A stretch of 64,000 nt of DNA from NCBI GenBank assembly GCA_963682025.1, contig OY821520.1:85112965-85176964 (forward strand), read 5' to 3'. A program made the translations under genes and the position numbers. Positions within the stretch are counted from its first letter, which is position 1, and each line of letters begins with the position of its first letter. This document shows, in pieces, positions 1 to 12,499 of the stretch. This DNA comes from Cordilura impudica (Eukaryota > Arthropoda > Insecta > Diptera > Scathophagidae). The notes under the pieces are model-generated. The model ran no database searches. It was not told the origin of the DNA and saw nothing but the letters and a program-made list of their open reading frames with translations.

Positions 1-512
1 AAGAATCAGTGCAATATTTTTGTTTTTTAATAGATTTAAGTGAAGATCGGGAAGCAGCTCTATATGGGGTCAAAGGGATCATTTTTGGACTACTCATTAG
101 TGGATGTAATGAACGCATACAAACCAAATTTGAGTAAGATCTATATGACAATTTGGATCTTATTGCAATTTATGTCGATTTCATATGGGTAATTTGTATG
201 GGGGCTAGGTCTGAACATGGACCGATTCTCACCAATTTCAATAGCGTTCATCCCATGGCCGATAAAGGCTTATATACCAAATTTCGTCAAAATATATTCA
301 TATTTGCGACCTGCAGTTTGATTACAAGCTTTACATGGACACACAGACGGACGGACGGACGGACGGACGGACGGACATTGTTAAATCAACTCAGAAAGTG
401 ATTCTGATTCGATCGGTATAATTAAAGATGGGTCTAGGTCAAATATTTTTGGTTGTTACAAACAGCAGCACAAAGTCATTATACCCAAACCACATAGTGG
501 TATAGGGTATAA
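1..512 (+). repeat. GTCY-core interspersed repeat, family A copy 1 (5' cut by window edge)
   Basis: This closely matches the segment at about 1950-2448, from the 'aagaatcagtgcaatattt' motif through an (ACGG)n microsatellite at about 345-377 to 'cacatagtggtatagggta'. The layout of unique sequence, a GTCY-type microsatellite and a TATACCC/GGGTATA end is what has been described for dipteran mini-me-like elements. That name is my inference. The short open frames inside are not genes. Confidence 0.8.
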
Positions 513-1671
513 ATACTAAGAGTCATTTTAATTTGTCACAGCTAACGAGTTATGGTCCATAGTTAATAGTTAACATAAAATGAGGTCTGACGAATGTCCG
601 TCTTGTTTAAATACTAAACCAAAATATGGAATTTCCATTGATTTTACTCGATATCGAATGCCACGATTTGTCCCCTGTATTTTTGAACTGCTCGGATTGA
701 CGCAACATTTTGAAGGTAGTGGTTGGGTCAATGTATATCATTTATATGATATTATATACGATGTTATATATTTACTTTGTATGGGCAGTGCCACGCTCAC
801 AGCTCCGATCACGCCCTTTTTTGGGCGAATACTCGCATTGATACTACAGTACTACATATATATGTTAATAAAATAAGTCCAGAATATTATTATTTAGAAT
901 TATTAAAATATTATCAACAAGTTTTATCAAAATCCTTGCACAAATACATATTTTTTCGATATTTTGTTTAAAAAAAATGTAAATCTCCTTAAATTTAACT
1001 TTTGACCTTAAAAGGCACAATTTATACTGCTTCAATTTAACCTTAATTTACAAGATTGAGAACTTATATCAAGTGGTATAATATTTTGACAAAAGATATT
1101 GGAAGTATGAAAACACGAATAATATGTAGCCTAACAGTTGAAAAAGTATGAGAATCACATTTTTCTTCATATCCGCTGAAATAAAAAAGCTGCCCTCGCT
1201 AAATTTAGAACAGGATACCTACAATATTTGGCATTTTTAATCACATATATTTTGTTAATAAGACCTTAAAGTCCAATCGTTTATTTCGGTAAATTTTTTA
1301 AACAAAATTTTTGAAAAAGTAAAATTGGAGATTTTGAAATAATGCTAAAAACTACGTATCATTTTGCCATTAATTTAGAATGGCATAACAATAGACGATA
1401 TGCAAAATTCTTTACGTGAGATCATTTTGGGATTAGGAGAATGCAGAAATGTTGTTGTTGTAAATTATTTCAATGTCTTTAAAAATGTAAGCTCGTTTTT
1501 CTTAATCAAGTGGTCTGCGGCGCATTTATTGCCTGGGGAACTTGATATAACTTGGCTGCCTTTAAACCGATAATAGATTTTGTTGTTTTGTTACAAAGAA
1601 AATTTATTCTAAATAAAGGGTTATTAATTAATTTAATTGAAACGCAATTATTAATATCCAAATTTTTGTGA
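513..1671. other. AT-rich stretch without recognised genes
   Basis: No coding region, RNA gene or clear terminal repeats were recognised. A short 'gccacgctcac' stretch near 790 recalls the 'gccacgcccac' stretch near 2590, so part may be decayed repeat sequence related to family A. Confidence 0.5.
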
Positions 1672-2448
1672 ACAAGTAAGAAAATTATAGTCGGTCTAGA
1701 CCGTCTATACGATACCCTATACCATGCGTTTAGAAACCCTATCTCTTAGGCCCAATTAACTGGACATAGAAAATAAGTAAAAACCAAATTTGAGTGGGAT
1801 TTTTATTAATTTTTTTGGCTGCAGATATTAAAAAGTTCATATCGGATGCTATATCTATATAGGGACTAGGTCCAAAAATGGATCGATCCTGATCATGTTT
1901 GGTAAAGTCTCTTGTATTTTGCAAAAATATATACAAACAAAATTTGAGAAGAATCAGTGCAATATTTTTGTTTTTAATAGATTTAAGTGAAGATCGGGAA
2001 GCAGCTCTATATGGGGTCAAAGGGATCATTTTTGGACTACTCATTAATGGATGTAATGAACGCATACAAACCCAATTTGAGTAAGATCTATATGACAATT
2101 TGGATCTTATGGCAATTTATGTCGATTTCATATGGGTAATTTGTATGGGGGCTAGGTCTGAACATGAACCTATTCTCACCAATTTCAATAGCGTTCATCC
2201 CATGGCCGATAAAAGCTTATATACCAAATTTCATTAAAATATATTCATATTTGCGACCTGCAGTTTGATTACAAGGTTTACATGGACACACAGACGGACG
2301 GACGGACGGACGGACATTGTTAAATCAACTCAGAAAGTGATTCTAATTCGATCGGTATAATTAAAGATGGGTCTAGGTCAAATATTTTTGGTTGTTACAA
2401 ACAGCAGCACAAAGTCATTATACCCAAACCACATAGTGGCACACCTCA
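1672..2448 (+). repeat. GTCY-core interspersed repeat, family A copy 2
   Basis: It begins with 'aacaagtaagaaaattatag', then the 12-base palindrome CGGTCTAGACCG at 1692-1703 and 'ataccctatacca'. It continues through the same unique segment as copy 1 to an (ACGG)n tract near 2295 and ends at 'cacatagtgg'. It lies head to head with copy 3. No protein-coding capacity is visible. Confidence 0.82.
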
Positions 2449-2726
2449 AAATTCGACCAAAAAATTTTTTTTCGTACAAACCGCTGTCACCCTAATGTAC
2501 ATGTACATAGTTTTAGAACTCTTGCTGTCGTACTACTCCAGATATTATATGTTAATATTAGATGTTAAAAATTAACTTTTTATGGGAGGTGCCACGCCCA
2601 CTTGAAAAATCTAAAAAATATAGCCTATTGTTCCCTCCGGATAGGCAGTTACCTTCTGTAAAAATTTCAAGACGACCGATCCAGTGGTGAAGCCTCCTAT
2701 AAACCACAAACAAACAAACATTTTTA
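2449..2726. other. Spacer between inverted family A copies
   Basis: This sequence contains 'gccacgcccact' and an (ACAA)n-like run (cacaaacaaacaaac) just before copy 3. It may be part of a longer version of the repeat or a separate insertion. No gene was seen. Confidence 0.4.
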
Positions 2727-3520
2727 TACCCTATACCACTATGTGGTTTGGGTATAATGACTTTGTGCTGCTGTTTGTAACTACCAAAAATATTTGACCT
2801 GGACCCATCTTTTATTATACCGATCGACTCAGAATCACTTTTGGAGTCGATTTAGCAATGTCTGTCCGTTCGTCCGTACGTCTGTGTGTCCATGTAAGCT
2901 TGTAATCAACCTACAGGTCGCAAATATGAATATATTTTGATGAAAATTTGTATATAAGCTTTCATCTGCCATAGGATGAACGCTATTGAAATTGGTGAAA
3001 TTCGGTCCATGTTCAGACGTAGCCCCCATACAAATGACCCCTATGAAACCGACGTGAAGTGCCATACGATCCAAATTATAATATATATCTCAGTCAAATT
3101 GGGTTTGTGTGTGTTTATTATATCCATTAATCAGTAGTCCAAAAATAATCCCTATAGGACAATTCTTAGTCATAGGTCCCATATAAGCTGCTTCCCGATC
3201 TTCACTTAAATCTATCAAAAAACAAAAATATTGCACAGATTTTTCTCAAATTTGGTTTGTTTATATTTTGTCAACATATAAGTGACTTTACCAAATATGG
3301 TCACGATCGGTATATTGTTCGACCTAGTCCCCATATAAATATAGCACCCGATATGAACTTTTTCATATTTGCAGCAAAAAAATTAATAACAATGCCACTC
3401 AAATTTGGTTTATTCTTATTTTCGATATCGAATTAGTTGGACCGAAGATATAGAGTCTCTAAACCATGGTATAGGGTATCACATGGTCGGTCTAGACCGA
3501 CTATAATTTTCTTACTTGTT
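2727..3520 (-). repeat. GTCY-core interspersed repeat, family A copy 3 (inverted)
   Basis: It is the reverse complement of copy 2. It opens at 'tataccctataccactatg', carries a GTCC/GTCTG tract near 2862-2890 and finishes with CGGTCTAGACCG (3488-3499) and 'ttttcttacttgtt'. Copies 2 and 3 define the full family ends. Confidence 0.82.
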
Positions 3521-3657
3521 ATATTTGTTTTTTTAATCTCAATTATCTTATGTTCTACTATAAAAATAAAACTACGTCAGTCATTAAACTATTATATTTT
3601 TTCAAAAAACCTTTTTTCCTCACCTCCATACAAAACCCCCAATGGGCGTCATAACTA

Positions 3658-4624
3658 GACATAAAACGTGAAAGTAAAAAAATTAAAATATTTGATTGAA
3701 TTAAATAAAAGTATGGTAAAAACTGCGGATATTCAAATTGAAACTCGTCACCATATTATTTCCCTATACAAAATTGGGGAAAATAATCAAGCTGTTGCAA
3801 AGGAGCTCGCGTTGAATCGAGGAAAATATTGTGAAAAATTCAAAAAGGATGGCAAAACTGCGACAAAAACGAAGCGGTCGACCCAGAGTAACAACAAAAC
3901 GTGCGGATCATGTAATAATAACGACAAGTAAATGAAAGCATCATCTAACAGCTCCAGAAATAGCCGGCTACATAAACAGCAGCCTTATAACAGCTGGAAT
4001 CGAAATAAAAAAACCTCATCTTCGCCCAAAGATTAGAGTGGGGTAAAAAATATGAAAAACTAACTTCCAACGATTGGTGCACAGTTCTCCGGTCCGATGA
4101 ATCGAACTTTGAAGTGTTCGGCACCAAGAGACGAGTTTATGTGAGGCGTTCAGCTAAAGAAAGTGCGTTGGATGAATGACTAGTGCGAACAGTCACGGGG
4201 GAGGTTTCGTAATGGTTTAGGGTTGCTTTGCTCTCGAAAATGTTGGTGAGTTATTTAGAATCGAAGGAATACTCGATAAAACCCAGTACCATGATCACTA
4301 GATTAAGAATTGTTGGTAGGAAATTCATATTTCAGCAAGATAATGGCCCACAACATACAGCAAAAATTTGTGATCAGTATTTAGAGATCCAGGAATCAGC
4401 TGGAACCTGTATGTCGTGAAATTATACTTAATAGAGATGGTCACATTGATTAATATAAAATTTAAGAATAGAATGTAGTTTCAAAAATATTTATCTAAGT
4501 AGTAAAAGTAAATAATAAAGAACATATTTTATTTAAATTTGAAGATTTTTCGTTGAAAAATAAAGAGATATTGAAATTTTAAATTTAAGGAGGAGGGGTG
4601 GCAGAAACTTTTGGACGGTAGTGT
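3658..4624 (+). pseudogene. Decayed Tc1-like transposase/element
   Basis: Three parts of a Tc1-type transposase are readable in order. An N-terminal helix-turn-helix region spans about 3710-3930 (with HHIISLYKIGENNQAVAKEL). The first catalytic region at about 4096-4160 reads 'SDESNFEVFGTKRRVYV'. The second lies at about 4330-4385 with 'FQQDNGPQHTAK'. Stops, frameshifts and missing blocks separate them. The third acidic catalytic residue region is not visible. The right end has 'aaacttttggacggtagtgta', which resembles one Tc1 terminal repeat, and no matching left end was found. It is non-functional and distinct from the DD34E family seen repeatedly later. Confidence 0.75.
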
Positions 4625-4936
4625 ATATCAAATTTCATAAAACAAAAACAGATGTGTAAAATATTCGATCATCTTTGCCCAGCCCAAACCCATTTTTTAT
4701 CTTCTAAAGCAAATAAATCCAGGAACATGTTATCTGTTAAGTTGCAGTAACTCAGACTTCATCAAGGAATTGATTTTTGGTATTTCCCTAAACTACCATC
4801 TTCATTTTCTAAAGGAATATGTGTTAGGTACAGAATTCTCAGGGAATTTTTTTTTTTGCTTTGCTTTTTATGAATAAGTACATTTTCATTCAAAAGTATA
4901 TTTTTTAAATACCATTTTATTTAAATGTACTTTTTC

Positions 4937-5092
<156 letters not shown>

Positions 5093-5800
5093 CTATTTCC
5101 ATATTATATTTATAATAAATTATTAGCATAATGTTATGGAAAAAGCTCAAAGCTTATTGAGGTTTTTAGTTTAAATATGATTATAGAGGTTGCAATTTTT
5201 ACAGAAGAAGCCAATATTGTTGAAAGTAACATAGTAATTTTGAACTTATTAATATGGCGGCAACTCGTAGAAAGGTGATCGGTGTTTATCGGGGATGAAT
5301 CCACAGAATGGACTCTGTTTTTGAGAAGTTCCTGTCAATTCTGTACGTGGGTTAGAAATTTAATTGTGTTCACATTATTTTGATTTGATCATTTCTTGGT
5401 AGTATGTTGTTATCCATTGTCTTATTGAGTTCTTAGGTTTATTTTTCCTGTACTAGTCTGTGGTCATGTTCATATTATTATATTATTTTTTTGTTTAGAA
5501 TTTATTTTTTAAGAAATTTTTAATATAGTCAGTTGATAGATTTGGTGTGGTTGGTCTCATTACCTATTATTCCCGATTCATCTGGAATCCAAATTCAGTT
5601 GCCTTTCAATAATTATTTGTCTTATCATTGTTAGGTGTAACTGGCTATTGTTAACGTTTCCTATAGCGTGAATCACAGCGAGAGGGTCAGCAAAATTACC
5701 TTTGAGGTTTTAATATATTTAACTCATTCGTAGATTGCTATCATTTCGTATCTTTATCTACTATACTGAAGCTAGTGCCTTTGTCTGATCTAAATCCTTT
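5093..5800. other. Unassigned AT-rich sequence
   Basis: No long open frames, RNA genes or terminal repeats were recognised. Confidence 0.5.
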
Positions 5801-5819
5801 TTATTAAAATGTAATTTTT

Positions 5820-7480
5820 TAAACTAACAAGTATCTTTCTATTAAAAAATAAGCTTTTATTTAAAAAGTACATGTGATTTAAAAAGTACCCTTTATTTAA
5901 GAAATCTCTTTTTACATAAAAAATACCTTTTACTTAAAAAACACCTTTTACTTAAAAAATACCTTTTATTTAAAAAGTACCTTTTATTTAAAAAGTAACT
6001 TTTACAAATACAAAATACTTTTTATTTCAAAAGTACGTTTATTTAAAAAGTACTTTTTCTTTAAAAAGTACGTTTATTTAAAAAATACCTTTTATTTTAA
6101 ATGTATCTCTTTTTTTAAAAAGTACCTTTTTATCAAATAATACCTTTCGTTTAAAAAGTGCCTTTTCTTTAAAAAGTACTTTTTATTTAAAAGGTACATT
6201 TAATTTAAAAAGTACCTTTTATGTAAAAAGTAAATTTTATGTTAAAGGTATTTTTTGGTTAAAATGTACCTTATATTTAATGTACCTTTTATTTTGTTTT
6301 TTTAAACTGCTTTTTATTATAAATGCCCCATTTTAAATTAGCTTCTGTTTAAAAAGTACTTTTTTGAAAGAGTCTTTTATTTAAAAGTTCTCTTTCATTT
6401 AAAAAGTATAGATTTTATTAAAAAGTACCTGTTTATTAAAAAGTAAATTTTTATTAAAAAGTTCCTTTTTATTATCAAGTAACTTTTGATTAAAAAATAC
6501 ATTTTCTTTAAAAAGAACCTTTCATTTGAAAAGTATTTTTAATGTTTTATTTTTAATGTATTATTGTATTATTTATTTTTTATTTTGAATTTTTAAATTT
6601 TTAAATTTTTAATGTGTCTTTCGTATTAAAAAGTACCTTTCTATTAAAATGTACCTTTTTATTAAAAAGTAAATTATTATTAAAAAGTATATTTTTATTA
6701 AAAAGTGCCTTTCATGTAAAAAGTACTTTTTATTTAAAAAATACCTTTTATTTCAAAAGTACCTTATATTTCAAAAGTGTCTAGACTGTATTATATTGGA
6801 CTGAGTACGCCTAGGTCATACCAGAGATACACATGGACATTTATTTAATAACAATACAATCCCCGACGCTATTGGTCTCTACCACGTTTTCTTATAATTT
6901 GTGAAACGAATAATAAAAAAAAGTATATTTTATTTAAAAAGTACTTTTTATTTAAAAAGTTAATTATTAAAATTTACCTTTTTAAAGTACCTTTTATTTA
7001 AAAATACCTTTTACTTAAAAAGTTGTTTTTATTTAAAAAGTACATTTTTTAAAGTCTCTTAAAAAGTACCTTTTTATTTAAAAATACCTTTTTATTAGGA
7101 AATACCTTTTATTAAAAGTACCTTTTTATTAAAAATCACCTTTTTATTAAAAATCATCTTTTTAGAAAAAAACCTTTTTATTAAAACCTTTTTAAAAACC
7201 TTTTTAAAAAGTGCCGATATTGAAAAAGTGTTTTGTAATTAATAAGTAACATTTTTTTTAATTATGTTTTTATCAATAACTAGCTATTATTAAAAAAGTA
7301 AATTGCTATTAAAAAAGTAACTTTTTATTGAAAAATTGCTTCTTACCAAAAAAGTAAAGTTTTATTTAAAAAGTACTTTCTATAAAAAAATTGCTTTTTA
7401 TCAAAAAAAAAAAAAAAAAATTTAATGATAAAATCAAATCTTAATAAAAAAGTACTTTTAAATTAATAAGTGTCTTTAAT
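5820..7480. repeat. Degenerate short tandem repeat block (unit about 18 bp)
   Basis: Dozens of imperfect repeats of a unit resembling AAAAAGTACCTTTTATTT fill about 1.65 kb. A non-repeat insert of about 130 bp at about 6775-6905 interrupts them. The unit is close to self-complementary (AAAAGTAC / GTACTTTT), so single strands could form many hairpins. No coding potential. Confidence 0.85.
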
Positions 7481-9225
7481 CTGAAAAATCATTTTAAATT
7501 TTGGACTTATGGTGTTACGAATTCCACAATCGGAAATGATAATTGAATTCTGGATATTCTTAGAACAGGAATTATTAATAATAAACTTCTTCAACTTTAA
7601 TGTCTCTTTTTGATATACAAAAATAATATCAAAATTTTAAATATTTTTTTATGTAGAAAAATATTCCGTCTCTAAAAATATTTTACAGATTCTAAGAAAA
7701 GTATCCTATGCAGATATTGGCAGATTTCTAATAATATTTTTTATGTTTTCTGATTATAAGAAAGTTTTCTCAATTTTTTTATTAAACAATAAAGAAACAA
7801 AATATTTTGTAATCCTTGTGCTTAAGGCTAGAAGAGGTAGTGTGTTCTCTGTGGAATGAAGCTTATTATATTCTTCTTCTTCTTATTTACAAAATTTTTC
7901 ACCCCACAAAGTGACACGCACACTCACTCTATCATTGTGAAGGAAGCTTGGCTTAAGAAATTGTTTAAACTTACCGTTAAAGAAAAAACTCCAATAAAAT
8001 TAAAAAATAAATTGCTAATGCTTATAACGTTTATAGAATAGAATTTATTTGAACATAATTATGATAAGTAATAAACTTTTCATATCACACTGCACTATAA
8101 TAATATTAAAGAGTTGTCTAAAGTGGCGCCATAGATTAAATCACTTTTTTTACACACCAAACATTTGAAAAAAAAAATTTTTATGAGACACACATACAAA
8201 ATTTCAAACCGCAAAAATTGCAACTGTTGTTGTAGATAAAGTTAATATCCCATTATTTGTATTTTTTTGATACAGTATTTTTTTTGCCGACTTTAAAGGT
8301 AGACGACGACGCGTTATATATAGACAGACAAAAGTATAAACAGAGACCAAAATGGACAAATCAAATAGCTGGTAATTGTTTTACAAAATAAAGTTTTCAT
8401 CAAATTAAAGTAGCGCAGCAGTAACGAAAACAACAACAATACAACCCATATCTTATTGTGATTCACTCGGCGACTACAGTAGCAAACAAAGAAGATGGAG
8501 TCGCGAAAAAATCTATTTTTCAAAACTAAATGTTTTTTTTTTTTTAATCCAAAATTAAAACAAAAATAATAACTAAAATTCGTTTTTTACGCATTTACTG
8601 AAATTTTTATTTTTTAATTATATTTTTCGTTAAATTCGTTAAATAAGATTTGGAAAAAATTCTTGAATATTTTTATAGGAAATTCTAAAAAATGTCTTTA
8701 TATTTTCACGTGGTCGAAGAGATTTGTTTCACAAAAAAAAATTATCTTATATTTTTCACACTTTTTTTACATTGCTTTGATAATTAAAAAGAGCCGCGCC
8801 ACGATGTTATCCATTGGATTCACAAACTCAAACTGAGTGAATATCGTAAAAAGCTGGAGAATTTAAGAGCCGTTGATCACTGAGTATTGTTTTGTTTGTT
8901 TTGTTGGTGGCTCCCCATTTACGGTCTTGTGATCGTTTATTTGAAAAAAAAAAACGATGTTAAACGATTACTGAAACAGTGGGACTAATAAAACAAAATC
9001 TGGAAAAATAATATTCTTATGAATAATTTGTGAGAGAATTTTTCATTATTCAAAGTTTCTTTTGTTGCTTGAAAAATTTATTAAGAAATGGAATATTGGA
9101 TGACAAATACTATCATAACTTTTAAATTTTGCAAACAGGTTAAATTGTTAAATGTTCATTTTTATCTTTCCTAATACATGAACTAGAAACATATAATATA
9201 TGCCAAGTAAGATTCTCCAATGACC
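7481..9225. other. Unassigned AT-rich intergenic sequence
   Basis: Only short open frames are present and none has a recognisable domain. No terminal repeats were identified. Confidence 0.5.
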
Positions 9226-10081
9226 TTAAAGATTTTGCATGGAATCTAGGAGATTTAAAATCTAGTTGTAACATAAAAAATCACAATAACTTTTAAACGA
9301 AATAAACAGTTTTAATCACTCTTTGGTATATTCGCTATTTAGGGATAACAAATTTGTTAGAAAATATATATTTAAAAAAATAGACTAAGGAAAAAAGTAT
9401 TTTTTTAGTGATGACAAACCAGTGGAAACTTTTAACTTCTGTACCAGTCTTAATTAAAACAATAAAAAAAAAAGATGGTATGAAAAAAATGTATAAAAAC
9501 TTAACCATTATTTAAATATTTATAGTTTCTGGCATTTTCTTTCAACTGCTATTTTAACACAATAGTAAGAATCAATTTTTGTGAAGAGTTAAAAACCAGA
9601 ATAATAGATGATATTTCTGGTGGTATTAAGCAAAAGAAAATTTGTGAGAAATATTCTATAAATAAATCCATAATTTCAAAGATTATCAAGAAATATCGTG
9701 AAAGAGTAATGGTGGCGTCTCAATATTACGGAGCAGGTCCAGTAAAACGCGTCATAGGAAGAGAGTTTAAAAAATGTCAAAAAATTGTACCTAAGAAGTC
9801 AGTCTGAAACTAAAAATATGTGCTCGAACTATTTCCCGATGAACAATTGAGGCTGAGCTTGATTGCTGTCATCCTGTCACGAAATCTCAAAGAGTTGGTT
9901 AATTCAGAGTTGCAAAAATTTCTTTGGATATCCTCAGCAATTTATTTGAGTCTATATCCCAGCGTTTTCAAGCAGTACTAAAAAATAATGGATACCCAAC
10001 AAATTATTGAAACCCAAAATAGTGGTCAAGTTTTCAATTATTGTACAGTAAATGTCTCCAATGTGTTGTCATAAAAATTAA

Positions 10082-10617
10082 CCCCCGTATTCATAATGAA
10101 AAGTTAGCTGCTGCTTACATGTCGCGCTCAACGAGGTTCTTACTAGTCAACCGATTAGCCTTAGTTTTTAGTTAGCACGTAGTTTATTCATAATCAATTT
10201 TTTGTTGTCATCTAATAGCTTTAAAAACAACTCTGAAATTTGTAATGCCATCATATTTTTTGCATTAATGCCACCTGATATAGTGAAAATCAACTCTGTG
10301 TACATATCAATTTGTGTGATTTCACTCCTTCATTTTTTAAAATTAATATTTACAAGTGTTAAGTTTACGACAAAATTATTTTAATTTGAAAATTATGTAA
10401 AAAAAAATGTTTAAAAGATCCGCAAAGAAAAAAATATTTATTTGCACTTAAAAATAATTTATATATTTTGTTTTGCTTAGTTTGACACACATCAGCTGTT
10501 TTAACATACTTAGTGTTTGAAAGGTTGTTGATCTGAGTTTAGCAAACGCAGCAGCAAGTGTATTATAAATAATACTCATGCTAGATACTGCATAACTTTT
10601 CATTATAAATACGGCCG
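10082..10617. mobile_element. MITE, 536 bp, TAA target duplication
   Basis: Imperfect terminal inverted repeats: 'CCCCCGTATTCATAATGAAA' at the left against the complement of 'TTTCATTATAAATACGGCCG' at the right. TAA lies on both sides (10079-10081 and 10618-10620). The related copy T4 has an uninterrupted 'aaaaaaTAAtactttta' at about 41233-41249, which is the empty site. A TAA duplication suggests a PIF/Harbinger-type origin (inference). Confidence 0.75.
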
Positions 10618-10659
10618 TAATACTTTTTTTATTTTTTTCTGAACCTAAGCTATTTTTTG

Positions 10660-11722
10660 AAGGGACCGAAATAGAAGCAAATGTCGGAAAACTGATTCAA
10701 GTATACCATATTCATCCTTATGAACTAGTCTATGATAAAATATATTATTCTTTAAAATTTTTATTCTTATTTTTTCGAGCAAAAATAACAATTATTTTTT
10801 TATTTTTAATTTTTTCTAGCGAAAATAACAGTTATTTTTTGATTTTTATTTTTTTGAGCAAATATGACAGTTATTTTTTTAATTTTTATTTTTACGAGCA
10901 AAAATAAAAGTTATTTTTTATTTTAATTTTTTCAAACCAATATCAATGCTAATATAAAGTATATTTTAAACTTCAGAATTTAGTTTTACTAACATTAGTG
11001 CTTACAAATTTTCCACTGACAAATTGTACCGCACCTCTCCTAGAAGCAATTTAACGGTTGAAAAGGATCTCTGTTTTTCTATATAGTTATCAATTTCATA
11101 AAAAGCTTTGCGAACATTGTTATTAATTATTATGCCGTCATCGTAATTATCAGAGGAAAAGTTTAAAATTTCCATTTTCCGCAAACCACTCTTTAGTAAA
11201 GAACATGATTTTGAACACTACTTTCATGTACTAAAAAATAGTTCAACCAAAACTTATAGAAGTCACCTAACAGCAACTGACTCTTTTGCAGTTTTAACGT
11301 TAATACATTTACAGGTGCTAGAACTGAGACAAAGTTTTCGATTGATACCCATTCATGAACGTTGAGTTGATCAGATGATGGTAACTTACTTATGCAAAAC
11401 TCCTTTAACTCCAAAACAATACCAACTTTTATTTTTGCTCGAAAAAATAAAAATCAGAAAATAACTGTTATTTTTGTTTGAAAAAATAAAAACCAAAAAA
11501 TAACTGTTATTTTTGCTTGAAAAAAAAACTTATTTTTGCTCGAAAAAATAAAAATAAAAAAAATAACTTATTTTTGGCCGAAAAAATAAAAATCAAAAAA
11601 AAGCTGTTATTTTTGCTCAAAAAAATAAAAATAAAAAAACTGTCATTTTTGCTCGAAAAAATATAAAAATAACTGTTATCATCTGACTTTTATGAAAAAA
11701 AAATTACTGTTACGGTCCATGG
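10660..11722 (-). mobile_element. hAT-like element with inverted arrays of short repeats
   Basis: TTTTTTG flanks both sides (10653-10659 and 11723-11729), which approximates the 8 bp target duplication of hAT elements. Ends 'GGGACCG' and 'CGGTCC' are inverted. Subterminal tandem repeats of about 40 bp occur at 10745-10940 and, in inverse orientation, at 11430-11685. Each has a 'tttttcgagcaaaaataac' core. The centre (11002-11414, minus) encodes hAT transposase remnants, notably 'LQKSQLLLGDFYKFWLNYFL', with stops. It sits inside Tc1-like copy T1. Confidence 0.65.
11002..11414 (-). pseudogene. hAT transposase fragment
   Basis: Two open stretches on the minus strand, broken by stops. The first (11414-11193) includes 'NVHEWVSIENFVSVLAPVNV' followed by 'LTLKLQKSQLLLGDFYKFWL'. 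This matches the typical hAT-transposase pattern in which a helical region with LQ-x-EQ and GDFY-x-WL precedes the C-terminal catalytic part. The second (11184-11002) contains 'VRKAFYEIDNYIEKQRSF'. The N-terminal zinc finger and the C-terminal dimerisation region are not visible here. It is non-functional. Confidence 0.6.
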
Positions 11723-11882
11723 TTTTTTGTTAATAATTTTTCTTTTTTAAATAAATAAAACATACACATTTTTAAATTAAAAAAAGAGTTTTTATTTTTA
11801 TGATCCAGTTTTTTGGTATTGACCGTTAAACTATCCCAAAATATATTTTATTAAAAGCTTCCATTGTACTGTCACCCACTGC

Positions 11883-12480
11883 AGAAGTCAGTCCACTTCA
11901 GATTATAAGTGTGCTTTGGTTGGCGACTTACTTTTTGATCTTCATCACTCTTTTTGCAGGAGCCCAATATCTTTCTATTGGCCTTAGTTCTGACCCGTTT
12001 CTTTGTACCATTCAACATTCGATTTACTATAATAACATGAATCAAGATCAGTCTAAAAAAAACGTTTTTTTTCCTTCTTTTCATCACTTAAATGCTGCAA
12101 TAAGTTAGCATAATATTCGCCGTATATTGTTTTTCCTTTTTGAAGATAATCAATAAAATTTATTCCACGTGCATCCCAACAAACGGACGCCGTAACCTTT
12201 GCATGCAGATGGAACTGCCTTCGTCTTCTTTGGACACGATTCTCCCATTTCAGTCTACTGTTTTGAATGTTCCTTTGTCTCAGGTGTGAAGTGGTGGACC
12301 CATGTCTCATCCATGGTTACAAATCGATGCAAAAACTCGGTTTTATTTTGCGGTGAAACATCGTCAACCACTCTATCGAAACATCTTCACGACGCTGTTT
12401 ATGTTCTAATGTGACCAAACACGGCACCCATCTCCAAATTTCGGTCCATATACGCTGTATAGCACTTTTCACCTAGCTCA
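11883..12480 (-). pseudogene. Mariner (SETMAR-like) transposase fragment
   Basis: The minus-strand reading from 12310 down contains 'KVTASVCWDARGINFIDYLQ' then 'KGKTIYGEYYANLLQHLSDE', the conserved central block of DD34D mariner transposases between the first and second catalytic aspartates. Upstream (12310-12480), frameshifted remnants read like the block before the first aspartate. The second and third catalytic residues are missing or unreadable, and a lysine-rich low-complexity stretch follows. It starts right next to the end of Tc1-like copy T1. It is a dead copy. Confidence 0.75.
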
Positions 12481-12499
12481 CGCACCTTAAAGAGAAAGG

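Larger units (their letters stand above)
9230..11882 (+). mobile_element. Tc1-like element, DD34E family, copy T1 (nested insertions)
   Basis: The left inner repeat 'ccagtggaaacttttaa' is near 9420 and the right end 'cattgtactgtcaccca' is near 11860-11879. Between them are transposase remnants, including the helix-turn-helix segment with KQKKICEKYSINKSIISKII at about 9630-9690. The catalytic middle has been deleted: the sequence jumps at about 9890 into C-terminal sequence. Two other elements are inserted, a MITE (10082-10617) and a hAT-like element (10660-11722). The left boundary is approximate. It is inactive. Confidence 0.75.

Noticed and set aside
153..401. 82-codon open frame in the first repeat
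   Set aside because: It begins at TTG and ends in the (ACGG)n tract (RRTDGRTDGRT). It is part of an interspersed repeat present in several copies.
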